Assembly: GCA_021613535.1 (NCBI GenBank)
Contig: CP075493.1
Span: forward strand, 13,020,001 to 13,084,000
From: Adineta vaga
Taxonomy: Eukaryota; Rotifera
Direction: 5' to 3'
Length of the DNA stretch: 64,000 nt
Part shown: positions 1 to 12,052 of the stretch, piece after piece
Layout of the letters: every line of letters begins with the position of its first letter
How positions within the stretch are numbered: the stretch's first letter is position 1
The notes under the pieces: generated by a model
Told to the model about the DNA's origin: nothing
Databases searched by the model: none
What the model saw: only the letters and a program-made list of their open reading frames with translations
Made by a program: the position numbers and the translations under genes

Positions 1-1015
1 GCATAAGCTAATATACCATTGAGACAAATACTTTTCAAATTTGTATATAATCAATTTGATAAAGATAATCATTCTGTAAATAAATAAATAGAATCACTAA
101 GTAAAAGACCAGGAATTATGATGAGAAATTAAAGAAGCATAAACGATAGAATTTATTGTATTTCATTTCTATGTAATCTACTCTGATGAAAGCGTAATTT
201 TAATCACCATCCAATAAGTTATATAAAATTCAAGATTCTTTAATTGAGAAAGATTGCTTTTTAAAATTTACTTTGAACTAACATTTTTCTTCACTATCAA
301 TGATTACAAGATGCTTCAATTTGGATAGTTTTATGAAAATTTATGCAATCGACATTCATTGAGTAAAATTTTTACGCGAAGAATATCGTTCGATAAAATC
401 TTTCATTCGTCCTGGAATATCATTATCATTAACAAGTTGTAATGATTTTTATTGTTGTGTATTCTATTCTTGAAATAATTGTTTAATTAACACCTGTAAT
501 AATATCTTTCTTTCTACAGTAGTAAAGTTACTATCAACGATACTATAGTTTGTTCACATTAGAATTACAATATAAAAATTCTCAGTATTCGATTCATCCA
601 TATCAATAAAACGGTATAAACTTATATATATAATTATTCAGTGAATATCGATATAATCATGGCCAGTATTTAGAACTAACGGTTCGATTTTTATTATCGG
701 AAAATAGTATCAAAATAGATATCAATTATTTTCTTATTATATTTTTCCAACAAATACAATATGCCGTTGAGGACATACATTTGAAGATAATATTAATATA
801 CAAATATATTTTCATTGCTCTTTTCTTGAAAGTATTTCCTTCAAAATGAGTACCTTTTATACTTTAAATGATATACTTTTTTCTTGCTCGCATGTTCGAT
901 CGACAGCTCGATATAACAAATAATTTCAGAAATAAAATGATGCAGTTTTATTCATTTAAGTTCAATAAAATCAGTATTTTTTCAATGAAAAATTGTCCAT
1001 AAAAACGAATCAATA
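1..1015. other. Intergenic, no gene recognised
   Basis: AT-rich sequence without a long reading frame, tRNA-like stem set or tandem repeat that I can support. It is the 3' flank of the NHL gene on the minus strand; what lies further left is outside the window. Confidence 0.5.
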
Positions 1016-2699
1016 TCATTCAACGTCTATGTCAAATTTTTGTACTCGTCTATTGCCTTTGTCGAGAACATAAAGACTACCTATTCGATCGAAATAGATA
1101 CTCCAAGGATTTGCTAACTGATTTGATTGATTACCTTTTCCATTACCACCAACAACAACAGTACCTTCTGGTGCATCTTTCAACCAACGCATCACATGAT
1201 GATCGGATGATTCACATACATATATAGAACCCAAATGATCCACAAAAATTCCCGAAGGGATGCGTACAAATTTCGGATTTTTTTGTGATTCGTTATGTCG
1301 ATTAGCAACAGAAATACTTTTTTTGGCATCTTTTATCCATTTCATCACATTTTGATTTGAAGGATAGGATACATAGATCGATTGATCTGAGTCGACAAAA
1401 ACACTTCCAGGACCATGATTTAAAGAGATACCAGTTCCTTCTTTAATTACACCTGTCACTTCTACTCCATTGATTTCTCCTTCTCTCCAACGTCTTATCG
1501 CATTCGTCTGTGAGTCACTCACATAGAGATCACCATTTTCATTTATTGTTAAACAAGTACAACTGATATTGGGGATGATTACTTGTGGATGTTTATTTTG
1601 ATCACGAAACCATCGTACGACTCGTTTATTTCCCCTATCACAGATGGTAAGAGCGTTGTTCTTTTTATCGATAACTACACCTGTCGGACGCGTCAATTGA
1701 TCCGTTCGATTATCCATTCCATTTTTACCAGCTACAACTGTGCCATTACTTGCACCTTGTTTCCATTCGATAACACGATCATTATTCATGTCAGCAATAT
1801 ACATTGTTTGATTATCATCATCATCAATATATAAACCAAAAGGATTATCGAATTGATCCAATTGATTTCCTTTTCCATTTCCTCCAGCAATAGTTATTCC
1901 ATTTTGTTTCCATTTAGTTTTGCTATTAACTAAAATAAAAGTAATTTGCTTTTCGGAAAACTAAAAACAAAATTTGTCAATTACGTAAGACTTTTGAATC
2001 TAGAGAAATAGTATAATATTCTTTTCAATGATTCAATAAACAAATCATTTCTATACTCTTTTTGTTTCAATAAGACTATATATTTACGTGTTATCTTCTT
2101 TGTTGTTGACATTTTTTCTGATGTTACTGTTGTTGTTACTGTCGATGTCGATGCTATCATAGACGTTTGTTTTGATGTTACTGATGTTGTTACTGTGTAT
2201 GTCAATGCTATCGTAGAGGTTTCTATTGCTGTCATTGCCACTGTTGATATTTCTGACACGTTTCTCTTTTGCATTGAAATAATAGTTACCGGAATGATTA
2301 TGATCAATAGAATAGCAATGATAGAAATAATAATCCAGACAGATTTTGTTCGTTGACAATGTTGACATCTAACATAAAAACGACGAACATGAGAAAACTG
2401 TAGTCATATGAAGGAATAATATTGTGTTGGCAATGTAGTGAAAAGAGAGGAAACTAACGTTTTAATTCCAATATAGTTATTTAGAAGATATTCAATAGAC
2501 AATGAATCATTGATATTGAAGTTTTTATGAGTTGATATTATCGAAAATATACTTACGATATTCTGTTTGCATTATGTAATGTTTCAGTTTTGTCCATATG
2601 AACTGAATCGAACTGAAACAACAAAATAAAACATAAAATATGCAGTAATGTTCTTTTTTGAAGAATGAAATTACGAACTTCTTGCTTCTTTTCATTCAT
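1016..2699 (-). CDS. Type II membrane protein with extracellular NHL beta-propeller
   Basis: Four exons by my splice reading: 2679-2699, 2557-2612, 2088-2368 and 1016-1929, about 423 residues. The N-terminus is short and cytoplasmic with a CQHCQR motif. One hydrophobic helix follows (WIIISIIAILLIIIIPVTII, about residues 34-53), then a Thr/Ser-rich stalk, then about six NHL repeats. The repeats show GNGKGN-QL, P-GI-VD, IYV-D and HHVMRW-type motifs. No signal peptide precedes the helix, so it is most likely type II with the propeller outside the cell. NHL propellers are protein- or RNA-binding platforms; the ligand is unknown. The last intron has phase 1 and lies directly before the propeller, as in the genes at 38.6 kb and 63 kb. 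The first exon is uncertain, because reading through 2613-2678 without an intron is also open. The propeller frame can also be opened at a TTG near 1861, but the match continues upstream through the splice site. Confidence 0.78.
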
Positions 2700-3568
2700 G
2701 GTTGACAATTCTTCAAATCTACAAAAAAAAACATAAATTTGATTACAAGTTAACTATATTCACACAAACATAATCCATATATAAGACTATGTTGTTAAGA
2801 AGTCTCTAAAGAACAGTTGAGACGTTGGATTGTATATCTAACTTGACTAAAACATGGATGTTATAACTAGTTGAATGACTTGATAAAACACTTCTTTTTT
2901 TTTTAAATAGAACTTCTGTTCAAAATTATATCTACATCTGAACTAAAGCTCTACACTTGTTTATGGCTCGTGTCGTAACTAAACTATGATTTACAAGAAG
3001 TTTATCTAGAAAGTGAAAGTCATAGAAATTATTGACATTATCAAGACTTTATTCTACAAATAACATCAATCATTTCTCTCTTATATCTTAAGCAAAGCTC
3101 ATGAGTAAATACAAAATATTGAGTTAAAGTTAGAACAACAAAAGTATAGTTTCCTGATTTTCTAAGAATTAAAAATGTTTTATTTCATGCACAGTATGGC
3201 GATATGAAATGTTGATGTATAAATACTACTGTAATTAAATTCATTTTGCATAAAGACAATTATTTCTATTTAAACATATGCATTTATCGATGATGCTCTG
3301 ATATCAAACGATGAATGTTTGACTGAATTTTACTTCTACTTTCATTCACATCCTAGGATAAACTATCTCGATTACGAAAAAAAGTAGAAGTGCTACTTTC
3401 TTCAAACTGTTCAATATGTATGTGTGAAAAGAACGAGTATTTTATCATATTGAGGAGTAATTACATACCATTAATTATGCTAATTTCATGTTATCGTTAT
3501 GGTACATCAAAATATTGTGATCATCTATTTAAATATAAATCAAGATTCTAAAACTTGTCAACATATAA
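2700..3568. other. Intergenic, no gene recognised
   Basis: No supported reading frame. It contains the presumed promoter of the NHL gene (minus strand) and the 5' approach to the ART/TPR remnant. I see no repeat or RNA gene. Confidence 0.45.
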
Positions 3569-4118
3569 TTGGTCAATCAATCAATCGATTTTGTAACTGA
3601 TATTAAAAATGAAAATTTTTTTCTAATTATCGAAGATTTCATTAATAATTATGTTCTAAACCTTATTGATGATACAACACAATTACATTCAGTTTTCCTA
3701 TACTATCTGATGAGAATAGAATATGATCACGATGCAATCCCTATCATGTTATTCCTCCGAATAATGATCCAGAACCAAATATCGATCAAACTCAACTATC
3801 ATTCATGTATTCGCAATTGCTAAAAGAAATTTTACTTGAATTATCATGTAACGAAACTTTGAAAGAATTTCGAAAGAATAAATTGTTGATACATAGCGTG
3901 AAACATATCATCACGATCAATTGGAATTTGAAAAGATTGATGAATTTCGACAAAATTATACAGAAAATTTAGCTATTTGGTCGTATACAAAAGGTAGTTG
4001 TATTTATCAGAAACTTAATCATGTATTACGTATTGGAGATATTGAACTCACCGTTGAAATGGTTTCTTTCATCAACGATATTCATCGACAACTTGATTAT
4101 GAACGATTCTTTTTATAG
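3569..4118 (+). pseudogene. Decayed ART/TPR-family gene fragment
   Basis: Two broken frames. The second (3921-4118) has AIWSYTKGSCIYQKLNHVLR and a following FINDIHRQLDYERF. These match, residue class by residue class, the pre-ART helical segment of the gene at 50.3-54.5 kb (IAWYSQDTFLYRLLNRALR, then FYITDLHFQLEKL). The ART catalytic part (the YRG, STS and ExE motifs) and the TPR array are missing. The first frame (3569-3823) is too degraded for a clear alignment but precedes it in the expected order. This is a remnant, not an active enzyme. Confidence 0.65.
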
Positions 4119-4180
4119 TAGAACTTTTAATAGATGGCAAAATAATATTATATACATATATGATTTTTCTCAATAGAATT

Positions 4181-4290
4181 AGACTCAATTGCAGGCTCTA
4201 GTAGCTATGCAAACTCAACAGGTCCAACAACCTTCTCAAGCACAACAATCTGTAGAGCCTCCGCAAACATCAGAAGCCCAACAAAACTAA
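4181..4290 (+). pseudogene. Short Gln-rich coding remnant
   Basis: One frame just after a possible acceptor (caatag) reads about 34 residues rich in Gln, Pro, Ser and Ala (for example QTQQVQQPSQAQQ) and ends in a stop. An in-frame TAG precedes it, so it is not an intact exon of the neighbour. It looks like the tail of a Gln-rich protein left behind; no family can be named. Confidence 0.3.
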
Positions 4291-4751
4291 TCAGATCGAA
4301 TATGTCAAACAACTCGACTAACACAAAAACTTTTTCAGGCTTAATATACTTTAGAGATTTGTATACATTGGCCATGGAGAAATATAAGATAAGATAGATT
4401 GTTACAGTTTTGAGGGTGAGGGTGTAGCTCAGCGTCTGTATCTCTTCTCTTCCTCATCCCCAAATAATATATCTACTTGATTAAGCTAATCATCTTCTTT
4501 TCAGGTACTCGAATTATATGTTTCATATTTCTATCTAGTACTACGTGACTTGGATGCAAGCAAATTTTCATACATGATCAAACATTTAATTTTTTCAAAA
4601 AGATCAAATTTCTACTTTTTTTCCCCATAAATGTCACGAATGGCAAGCTTTAATAAAAGGAAGAAAACTGTTGCTTGAACGTGTAACTAGATTATTATGA
4701 ATCGTCATAGAATTAGATAAAACCACGATTGAATCAACTTTGGATACTAAG

Positions 4752-7700
4752 ATGGTCATAATTTATCTATCAATGCTAATAGGAATACTATCAATGGCAA
4801 TGTGTCAATTCAATATGTATCAAATAGAAAATTATTACGATAGATACTGTCTGTTATTGATTGAAGATTATATAGGGTGGGTAGACGATCATGATCCAAA
4901 CATGATCCCACTACATGAAACCATATCATATTGTTTTCGTTTATCTGAAGATGATAATGATACATTGATTTCTTTTTTCGAAAATGTTACTGATCCTGTT
5001 TTTACTTTTATGGAATTAAAAGGAAGAAATATCACGAGTGAAATGCTACTGTCATGGTCTGCTACAATAGATCTAACAGAAGACTATGAGATATTTTTAA
5101 CTAATAACACGTCATCATTGTTATTACACAAACAAACATTTTATAATTGTACATTACCATGGTTTGGACCGTTCTGCGCTTTTAATTTCGACGATATTTC
5201 CATTCAATCATTCAATGATATCGTCAAGACTTCTTTTCGAGTAAAACGAAAAATAGATAAAAATATTCAAGCAACATGTTACATACATTTAGCATGCAAA
5301 ACATTGTTATCATGTTTAGATTGGCGAGAAATTTGTAATGGCATGATCGATTGTTTGGATGGATCAGATGAAAAGAATTGTTGGCAGTTAGAAATAAATC
5401 AATGTAATAATAATGAATATCGATGTCATAATGGTCAGTGTATACCAATAGAGTTTTATCGTGATCATGTAAGTCATCCTGATTGTATGGACAGAACAGA
5501 TGAACTATCCTCAGTATCTCTCAAGCAATGTTATTTAAATCCATACTTTAAATGTGAACAACATATGTGCTCACCGGTATATGATGAATTTCCTTGTGGC
5601 GATGGTGAATGTACAGATGGCATTAACAAATGTTCAAATGGTCGTTTGAGTATTTTATTAAACGATTATTGTTCGACTGCAGTAAGCTGTCAGCTAACGC
5701 CAGAATTTATTTCTGGTATAGCATGCCTCAAATGTCAGAAAAATAACTGCATAAAAGAAAATTGTTCATCGTTATTTGAATATCAAACTGTTCCTCCAAT
5801 TTTTGGACACGTACATTTTCTGTTTTCAAATATGATAAACATTTCTGATGGCGTACCTTTACCTGAATATGTGTGTTATGATGAAAAACTTTGTGAAAAT
5901 TTCATACCAGCAACAGAAAATATTGGTTCTTACACATGTCGTAAGTTTAATCTTTCAGAAATAGGATCTAGATATTCTTATGAAAGCTTTAATCGCATAA
6001 TTGTCGATGTTAAAAATCGCTTTCGCACATGTTTACAGATGAATAATAATTACGATTATTGTAATAATTCGATGATGTATCAATGTAGTAATTCAAAAAA
6101 ATGCATATCAAAACAACGTCTTGTCGATGGTTTTCAAGATTGTCCAGAAAATGATGACGAAGAATATCAATCAAGCTGTTCACTTGACGATGTCCGGCAA
6201 CGTTTTCAATGTATATATAATGATCCGAAAAAATGTATTTCATTTGTTGCTCTTCATAATACCAAGATAGATTGCAACATGGGCGAAGATGAAACGGGAT
6301 CTTTTGAAAATTACAAACTGACACATATTTATTTTCAGAATATTTGCGACGGGGAAGCTGATTTATTACCTATACAAATTGACGGAAAATATGAAACCGA
6401 TGAAACAGAGTGTAAAGATTGGCCATGTGGCAATATTTATGCAAAATGTAGTCCACATCAGAAATGTGAAAATAGAATTGATCGAATACTTTGTTCAAAG
6501 TATGATGTAAGTAGTACCAATGGTATTTGTGAATCTTTCATTGATAATCATGATTATTCATGCATATCGATCGATGAAAATACGGTACCGAAAAATGAAA
6601 TTATTTCATTTATTGACATATCAAAATATATTCACTGTTGGGATAATAAAAAATCCGTCCCATATAAGTGGTTTTGTGGTCAAACCAACTTTTGTTTACT
6701 AAGCGGTTTTGTTCCATTTTGTTCATATTTTCAGTTAACAAACACGCAATTATGTCATGATTTAGTATCAAGTGTTCATATTGAAGGTAAACATAATTCT
6801 ACTTGTATTATTCGTGGTATTAACCAATGGAAATCAAGGATGTATTTCAAAGTACTTGGTATGTCAACTTTTCCTTTAAATATAAGAAATATGACTGGTG
6901 CAAAACAATCATTTATAGAAAAAAAAGATCGTTCAATTAAAAAGACTCGAAAAGTTATTGACAGTTCGGCTGAAGCTTGGCGCTGCACTCGAGGTATTTC
7001 AGTCCGTATTCGAATAGATTTTAATAAAACCCGTTTGTATTGCCTTTGTCCTCCAAGCTATTACGGTGACAAATGTCAATATCAAAATGAACGGGTTAGT
7101 ATTACTCTTCAAATTCAAGTTTTATCAAATTGGACGAATATTATTGTTTTTCTGATCACTCTAATTGATAATGAAAAACATATTGACTCCTATGAATATG
7201 TTGAATATTTACCTAGTCGTGATTGCAATACAAAATACAATCGTTACTTACTGTATTCGACTAGACCAAAAAATTCATCGAAAAAATATTTCGTAAAAAT
7301 TGATGCATATGATCAAGCGATATTAAAATATCGAACAAGTTGGATTTTTCCAATACAATTTCCTTTTCTTCCTGTACATCATTTACCTGTTCTACTCAAA
7401 GTTCCACTATCAATAGAAAAACCTATCGAGTCTAATTGCTGGCCACCATGTATTCATGGGCAGTGTCATTCCTACATCAATAATGACAATTTAACTCAGT
7501 GTCATTGTGAATCTGGATGGTCTGGTACTCAATGTAATATACAACATCTATGTAAGTGTGCATTCGGTTCTTTATGTATAAGCGATTCAATTTGTTTGTG
7601 TTCAGCAAGTCGTTTTGGTCGTCGATGTTATCTTCGTGAACTATCATGTCAATCAAATCCATGTCTTAATGATGGACAATGTATTTTACAGGATGTACGT

Positions 7701-9335
7701 TACAGAAGCCAACATCAGAATCGATTGACGTGTGTTTGTCGTCAAGGTTATACAGGAGATCGTTGTGAACATCAACAAAATCAAACCGAAATTGATTTAT
7801 CATTTGATGAACTTGAAATAATTCCTTCCGCTGTATTAATTCATTTCATTTTTGCCGAAGAAAATGGTCCACCTCAACGAAATACTATAATGAAAAAAAT
7901 TGAATTTGATGAATATTCCACAAAAATTTCGACTTCAGTTATATTTCACATGGCATTTGCACAAATTTCACACGATTATTATTTGATTATTGTTCGTGAA
8001 AACGAGATTTATTTCGAAAAAATATCAACAAAAATTGTTTCTGAATATCGTTGTCGTTCGATCGTTGTATTATTCGACGAAACATTTTTGAAACAACATT
8101 TATTAAAAAGAATTAAATATTATTTTGTTCCCTGTGAAAAATATATTGGATTGAATTGTTTTTATGATGAATTACATATATGTTTATGTACACAAAATCG
8201 ACAAGTAAATTGCTTTGAATTTAATCACAATATGACGTATGATTGTAATGGTTTGAATTTTTGTCATAAACGAGGCAATTGCTTTCTTGACAATAATAAA
8301 TGTCCTAAATCAAAATTTTGTAGTTGCACTGATTGCTTCTTCGGATCAACATGTCAATTTTCAACAAAAGAGTCAATACTCTCGTTGGATATTATTTTAG
8401 GTTATCATGTTCGTTTGAATGTCGAATTCAAACAACAAAAACGTATCGTGAAAATCGCTACAATATTAACAGCAATTATTTCCGTTGTCGGCATGATTAA
8501 CAGTTTTCTTTGTAGCCAAACTTTCAAAAGAAAAGATATGCGAAACATTGGTTGTAGCCGTTATCTTTATGCATCATCAATCATTTCACTACTTATAATG
8601 ATCTTCCTAATATTGAAAATTACCTTCTTTTTAACTTTACAGATGAATTCAAGCAATAAAGATCATAAGTTCTTTCATATTCAATGTTTATCGATGGATT
8701 ATCTACTTCGCTGTCTTTTATTCATTAATGACTGGCTCTATGCATTTGTAGCTATGGAACGAGCTGTTAATGCCGCAAAAGGAATACACTTCAATAAGAT
8801 AAAAAGTAAACAAATTGCAAAATGGATGATATTGATTATTATTGTTTTTATTAGTATTACTTGTCTTTATGATCCGTTTCAGCGTCGTTTAATGTATGAT
8901 GAAGAAGGAGAACGTGTATGGTGTCTGAGTGAATATTCGCCGTTCATACGAATAATTGATTCGATTGTCAATGTTGCTCATTTTTTAGTTCCGTTTTTGA
9001 TTAACATAATTTCAGCACTGACTATCATCTTTTTTGTTACTCGTACTCGTTCGAGAGCGCAAACAACAAAAGCATTTAAAACACATTTAAATGAACAAAT
9101 TCAATCTCATGTACATCTAATAATCTCTCCATTAATTCTCATTGTATTAACTGTTCCTCGTCTAACTATATCGATGTTGTCTGGATGTATGAAATCAGCT
9201 CGATATTCTTGGATTTATCTCATTAGTTATTTCATTTCATTCGCTCCACCAAGCTTGACATCTGTCATTTTCATTTTACCGTCTGAACTTTATAGACGCG
9301 AATTGAAATCAGAAATCAGAAATTTGTTCAAATGA
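4752..9335 (+). CDS. LDLa/EGF ectodomain seven-transmembrane receptor (paralogue 1)
   Basis: Intronless, about 1527 residues. The frame can be opened at a TTG (4740), but the ATG at 4752 starts a clean signal peptide (MVIIYLSMLIGILSMAMC). The ectodomain of about 1200 residues holds several LDL-receptor class A modules, with SDE-type calcium acidic residues as in CLDGSDEKNC near residue 200. EGF-like modules follow (CxCxxGWSGTQC near 920, CVCRQGYTGDRC near 995, CSCTDCFFGSTC near 1190). From about residue 1233 there are seven hydrophobic helices of rhodopsin-like spacing, with short loops and a basic C-terminus. Known LDLa-7TM proteins use the ectodomain to bind ligand and signal through G proteins; the ligand here is unknown. 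It is closely similar in order and length to the gene at 25.8 kb. The lack of introns in a gene this long is unusual for the window. Confidence 0.9.
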   Translation: MVIIYLSMLIGILSMAMCQFNMYQIENYYDRYCLLLIEDYIGWVDDHDPNMIPLHETISYCFRLSEDDNDTLISFFENVTDPVFTFMELKGRNITSEMLLSWSATIDLTEDYEIFLTNNTSSLLLHKQTFYNCTLPWFGPFCAFNFDDISIQSFNDIVKTSFRVKRKIDKNIQATCYIHLACKTLLSCLDWREICNGMIDCLDGSDEKNCWQLEINQCNNNEYRCHNGQCIPIEFYRDHVSHPDCMDRTDELSSVSLKQCYLNPYFKCEQHMCSPVYDEFPCGDGECTDGINKCSNGRLSILLNDYCSTAVSCQLTPEFISGIACLKCQKNNCIKENCSSLFEYQTVPPIFGHVHFLFSNMINISDGVPLPEYVCYDEKLCENFIPATENIGSYTCRKFNLSEIGSRYSYESFNRIIVDVKNRFRTCLQMNNNYDYCNNSMMYQCSNSKKCISKQRLVDGFQDCPENDDEEYQSSCSLDDVRQRFQCIYNDPKKCISFVALHNTKIDCNMGEDETGSFENYKLTHIYFQNICDGEADLLPIQIDGKYETDETECKDWPCGNIYAKCSPHQKCENRIDRILCSKYDVSSTNGICESFIDNHDYSCISIDENTVPKNEIISFIDISKYIHCWDNKKSVPYKWFCGQTNFCLLSGFVPFCSYFQLTNTQLCHDLVSSVHIEGKHNSTCIIRGINQWKSRMYFKVLGMSTFPLNIRNMTGAKQSFIEKKDRSIKKTRKVIDSSAEAWRCTRGISVRIRIDFNKTRLYCLCPPSYYGDKCQYQNERVSITLQIQVLSNWTNIIVFLITLIDNEKHIDSYEYVEYLPSRDCNTKYNRYLLYSTRPKNSSKKYFVKIDAYDQAILKYRTSWIFPIQFPFLPVHHLPVLLKVPLSIEKPIESNCWPPCIHGQCHSYINNDNLTQCHCESGWSGTQCNIQHLCKCAFGSLCISDSICLCSASRFGRRCYLRELSCQSNPCLNDGQCILQDVRYRSQHQNRLTCVCRQGYTGDRCEHQQNQTEIDLSFDELEIIPSAVLIHFIFAEENGPPQRNTIMKKIEFDEYSTKISTSVIFHMAFAQISHDYYLIIVRENEIYFEKISTKIVSEYRCRSIVVLFDETFLKQHLLKRIKYYFVPCEKYIGLNCFYDELHICLCTQNRQVNCFEFNHNMTYDCNGLNFCHKRGNCFLDNNKCPKSKFCSCTDCFFGSTCQFSTKESILSLDIILGYHVRLNVEFKQQKRIVKIATILTAIISVVGMINSFLCSQTFKRKDMRNIGCSRYLYASSIISLLIMIFLILKITFFLTLQMNSSNKDHKFFHIQCLSMDYLLRCLLFINDWLYAFVAMERAVNAAKGIHFNKIKSKQIAKWMILIIIVFISITCLYDPFQRRLMYDEEGERVWCLSEYSPFIRIIDSIVNVAHFLVPFLINIISALTIIFFVTRTRSRAQTTKAFKTHLNEQIQSHVHLIISPLILIVLTVPRLTISMLSGCMKSARYSWIYLISYFISFAPPSLTSVIFILPSELYRRELKSEIRNLFK

Positions 9336-9589
9336 AGTATTTATCTACTAGGTGAATCGATCCGACGACAGATTGCACCGCAATACACAGGAGTCTCAGA
9401 ATAATCCGATCGTAACCTAAACGATTAATAAAGAGTTTTGATTTTTAGTGGAAAAACTTCATTTAATTTTAATTTAAGTCAAATGATCCACCCCACCCAG
9501 TGGTATAATACATACTTCCTTTTTTTTAAAGTTTATTTAAATTTGATAATAGTTTGCTTAAATACATTTGTCAATAGTATGTCATCGAA

Positions 9590-10093
9590 AAGTAGCTTCT
9601 CAGCTGAAGCTTACGGACATGATCGATGGTGTATCTCCCTTTGTCCAATATTTTTAGCCACCAAAAATTATGTGGAATATCATCTGAAAACGAAGCCAAT
9701 CAACTAATACCTAAGAATTATTCAATCAGATAAATTATTAACAGTACAAGACTTGATGCCCTAGTTAATGAGAATATTGATGTAATAAAAATAGACGTCG
9801 AAGGATCGAAATTATATGCAATGGTGGATGCAACTCGTTTATTTGATCAAAATGAAGTTCATCATATCATATCAGAGTTTAGTCCTCAAACGATGTGGGA
9901 TAAGAAAAGCGATCCATACGAATATCTACAATTTTTCCTCTCGCGTGCATATAATATTCGAATTGTTGACAATGCATTAACGAGTTTATATGAACAAAAT
10001 GCTTGTCAAACAGTGGCAGTTCATAAATCTGAGCAAGATCTCCGAAGATTGACAAATGGAGAACAGTTGAATTTATGGTTTACAAAAGATTGA
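9590..10093 (+). pseudogene. FkbM-type SAM methyltransferase, C-terminal remnant
   Basis: The frame ending at 10093 reads RLDALVNENIDVIKIDVEG, the hallmark strand of FkbM-family methyltransferases (RLDD-VxVxKIDVEG). About 90 residues of the C-terminal half follow (HHIISEFSPQTMW). Upstream, 9579-9707 has a different frame that may correspond to the SAM-binding N-terminal half, but stops separate the two parts. A possible acceptor (attaacag) precedes the good segment, so a spliced gene cannot be fully excluded. A decayed copy is more likely. FkbM enzymes O-methylate sugars or related substrates; this copy probably does not. Confidence 0.55.
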
Positions 10094-10345
10094 TATTTTA
10101 AAAATAACAATTAACATCTCAATTTTACTTTGAGCATATGGATGAAAGTTTTGATCTACTTCACATTTACATTCATAAAGTTTACATACATAAAATTTAG
10201 TTTCTGATTCGGATACTCTTCTCCAAGAGAGAAAAAAACATGTGATGATGCTGGTAGGAAAGTGAACATTCTCGAGGACGGAGGCAAATAGGTGACAATT
10301 ATACTGGAATTTCATAAATGATTTGAAGGGAAATGTGTATCTAAT

Positions 10346-11275
10346 TTAATTTCGATTCAAATGTGAATATTTCAAAAATCTTCCTGTTAAGTATCGTCGA
10401 AGATCATGGTTGTAGATGAATAAATCAACAATATTGATGAATGAACTTAGTACAGGTAAAATTTGCAATAGAATAGTAATCCATAGAGTTTTTTCTTGCG
10501 TCCCAACAATCATTAAGTATATATAAATAGGTCCCCATCCAGCAATGAATACCACAAACATGAAAAGCATATGTTTAACTAGATAAATATCTCGAGTACG
10601 TCCATGATTCACACTTGAGATAGCGGATGTGCTGAAGGTTAATGTATGAACACGTCGAGTCGAAGAATGCACTGAATAAAATATCATCGAATTGAAAAAG
10701 ATCATAATAATCGATGGCAGTATAAGCGCAATGAATAGAATATAGAAATCAATCCAAAAAGATGTACTATTGCCATTTTGGCATGCCTGTTAGAGTAAAA
10801 AGATATAGATCATGTTAGTCCGTATTTAATTGATATTTACCCTGAAAGAAAGAAAAAATTGAGGCAAAGGTAAAACAATGGCTACAATCCATTGTACGAT
10901 TATTGACATGAAAGACCATGTTTGTTTCTTGAAACGTTTCTTATTGGAATACATAACTGTAAAAAATCGATTGAGAGTGATAATAACTAACGCATAAATT
11001 GTCAAACAATTCATCATGTCTGACAAATACGAAGTGAAAACACATAAAATAGTTGGTCGAATCAGAATATTGCTATAGGAGCAAACTAACATTGTATACA
11101 CGACCCAATAACTACCACAAACAATACCAGTTAAACAAACATTACCTGTCAAAATATTAGTTGCAGTATGGAACCGTCGAATTAAGATAATTGATAGAAG
11201 ATAGATTAACATTAATATAATAGTAAAGAGAAGAAGAACAATATTTATAATATATGTGATATGAAGACCATCCAT
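10346..11275 (-). CDS. Rhodopsin-like 7TM receptor, tandem copy 1
   Basis: Two exons, 10841-11275 (145 codons) and 10346-10786, joined in phase 0 by a 54-nt intron (AGG|gtaaat ... acag|GCA), giving 291 residues. Exon 1 covers TM1-TM4, including an Asn-rich TM1-TM2 loop (RRFHTATNILTGN) and a TM3 end NRFF in the DRY position. Exon 2 covers TM5-TM7, with an extracellular CQNGNST sequon and a TM7 motif DLFIYNHDLRRYL in place of NPxxY. The fold is clear, but ligand and coupling cannot be inferred. It belongs to the divergent peptide-receptor-like 7TM set that is expanded in bdelloids. Copy 2 at 12.0 kb has identical exon lengths. Confidence 0.85.
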
Positions 11276-12052
11276 TTTAATATGGAATGGAAATTAGACA
11301 AGTAAAAATAATATCGGTTTGTTAATGGAAAATACTCAAGCACATTAACATCATTATCACCGTTGAGGCAATATTAAATGAAAATGTTAAATGTACTTCA
11401 TCATAAATATATTTTTTGAATATAAAATTAAACGACATTATATCACTCATTGTATTTATTCTAGATAAAGGAACAATCTTACTCCTTGCATATCATCTCT
11501 TCGAGATTTAAAATATTTCGATTAAAAACTACGTACTTACGATGTAGAGGAAGTTGTTTTAAACGATCAATGAAAAACAAAAGTATTCAAAGGAGAATAT
11601 ATTGCTTGCAATAGTTCAAGACACTCAAAAACATGTATCTAATTGCTTTCTATCTACCTTTCTATCACGAGTGAGACATTCGAGAGAAAAAACAGTACAT
11701 TAAGGTTTTTCTAACACAAACTAAAAGATCTACCATGCGCTGCTGCATAACATATCATTCGATAATATTTCGTATTAATTTCTAGTGAAACAATATCAAT
11801 ACAATATGAAAAGAGTTGTTGGAGTCTTTGTTATTTTATTTCAAAACAAAGAAGACTTTTTTCTTGAGAGTGACATTCACATTCATAAAGTTTACATACA
11901 TAAAATTAGTTTCTGAATCGGGTAATCTTCTACAAGAGAGAAAAAAAACATGTGATAATGGTACGAAAGTGAACATTCTCGAGGACGGAGGCAAATAGGC
12001 GACAATTATACTGGAATTTCATAAATGCTTTGATGGGAAATATGTATCTAAT

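Noticed and set aside
1583-1834. Plus-strand frames inside the NHL, TPR and receptor genes
   Set aside because: They lie antisense to long genes with clear domains and have no motif of their own.
4740-4751. Start of the LDLa/EGF receptor at the upstream TTG
   Set aside because: The ATG at 4752 directly begins a good signal peptide; TTG starts are not expected in animal nuclear genes.
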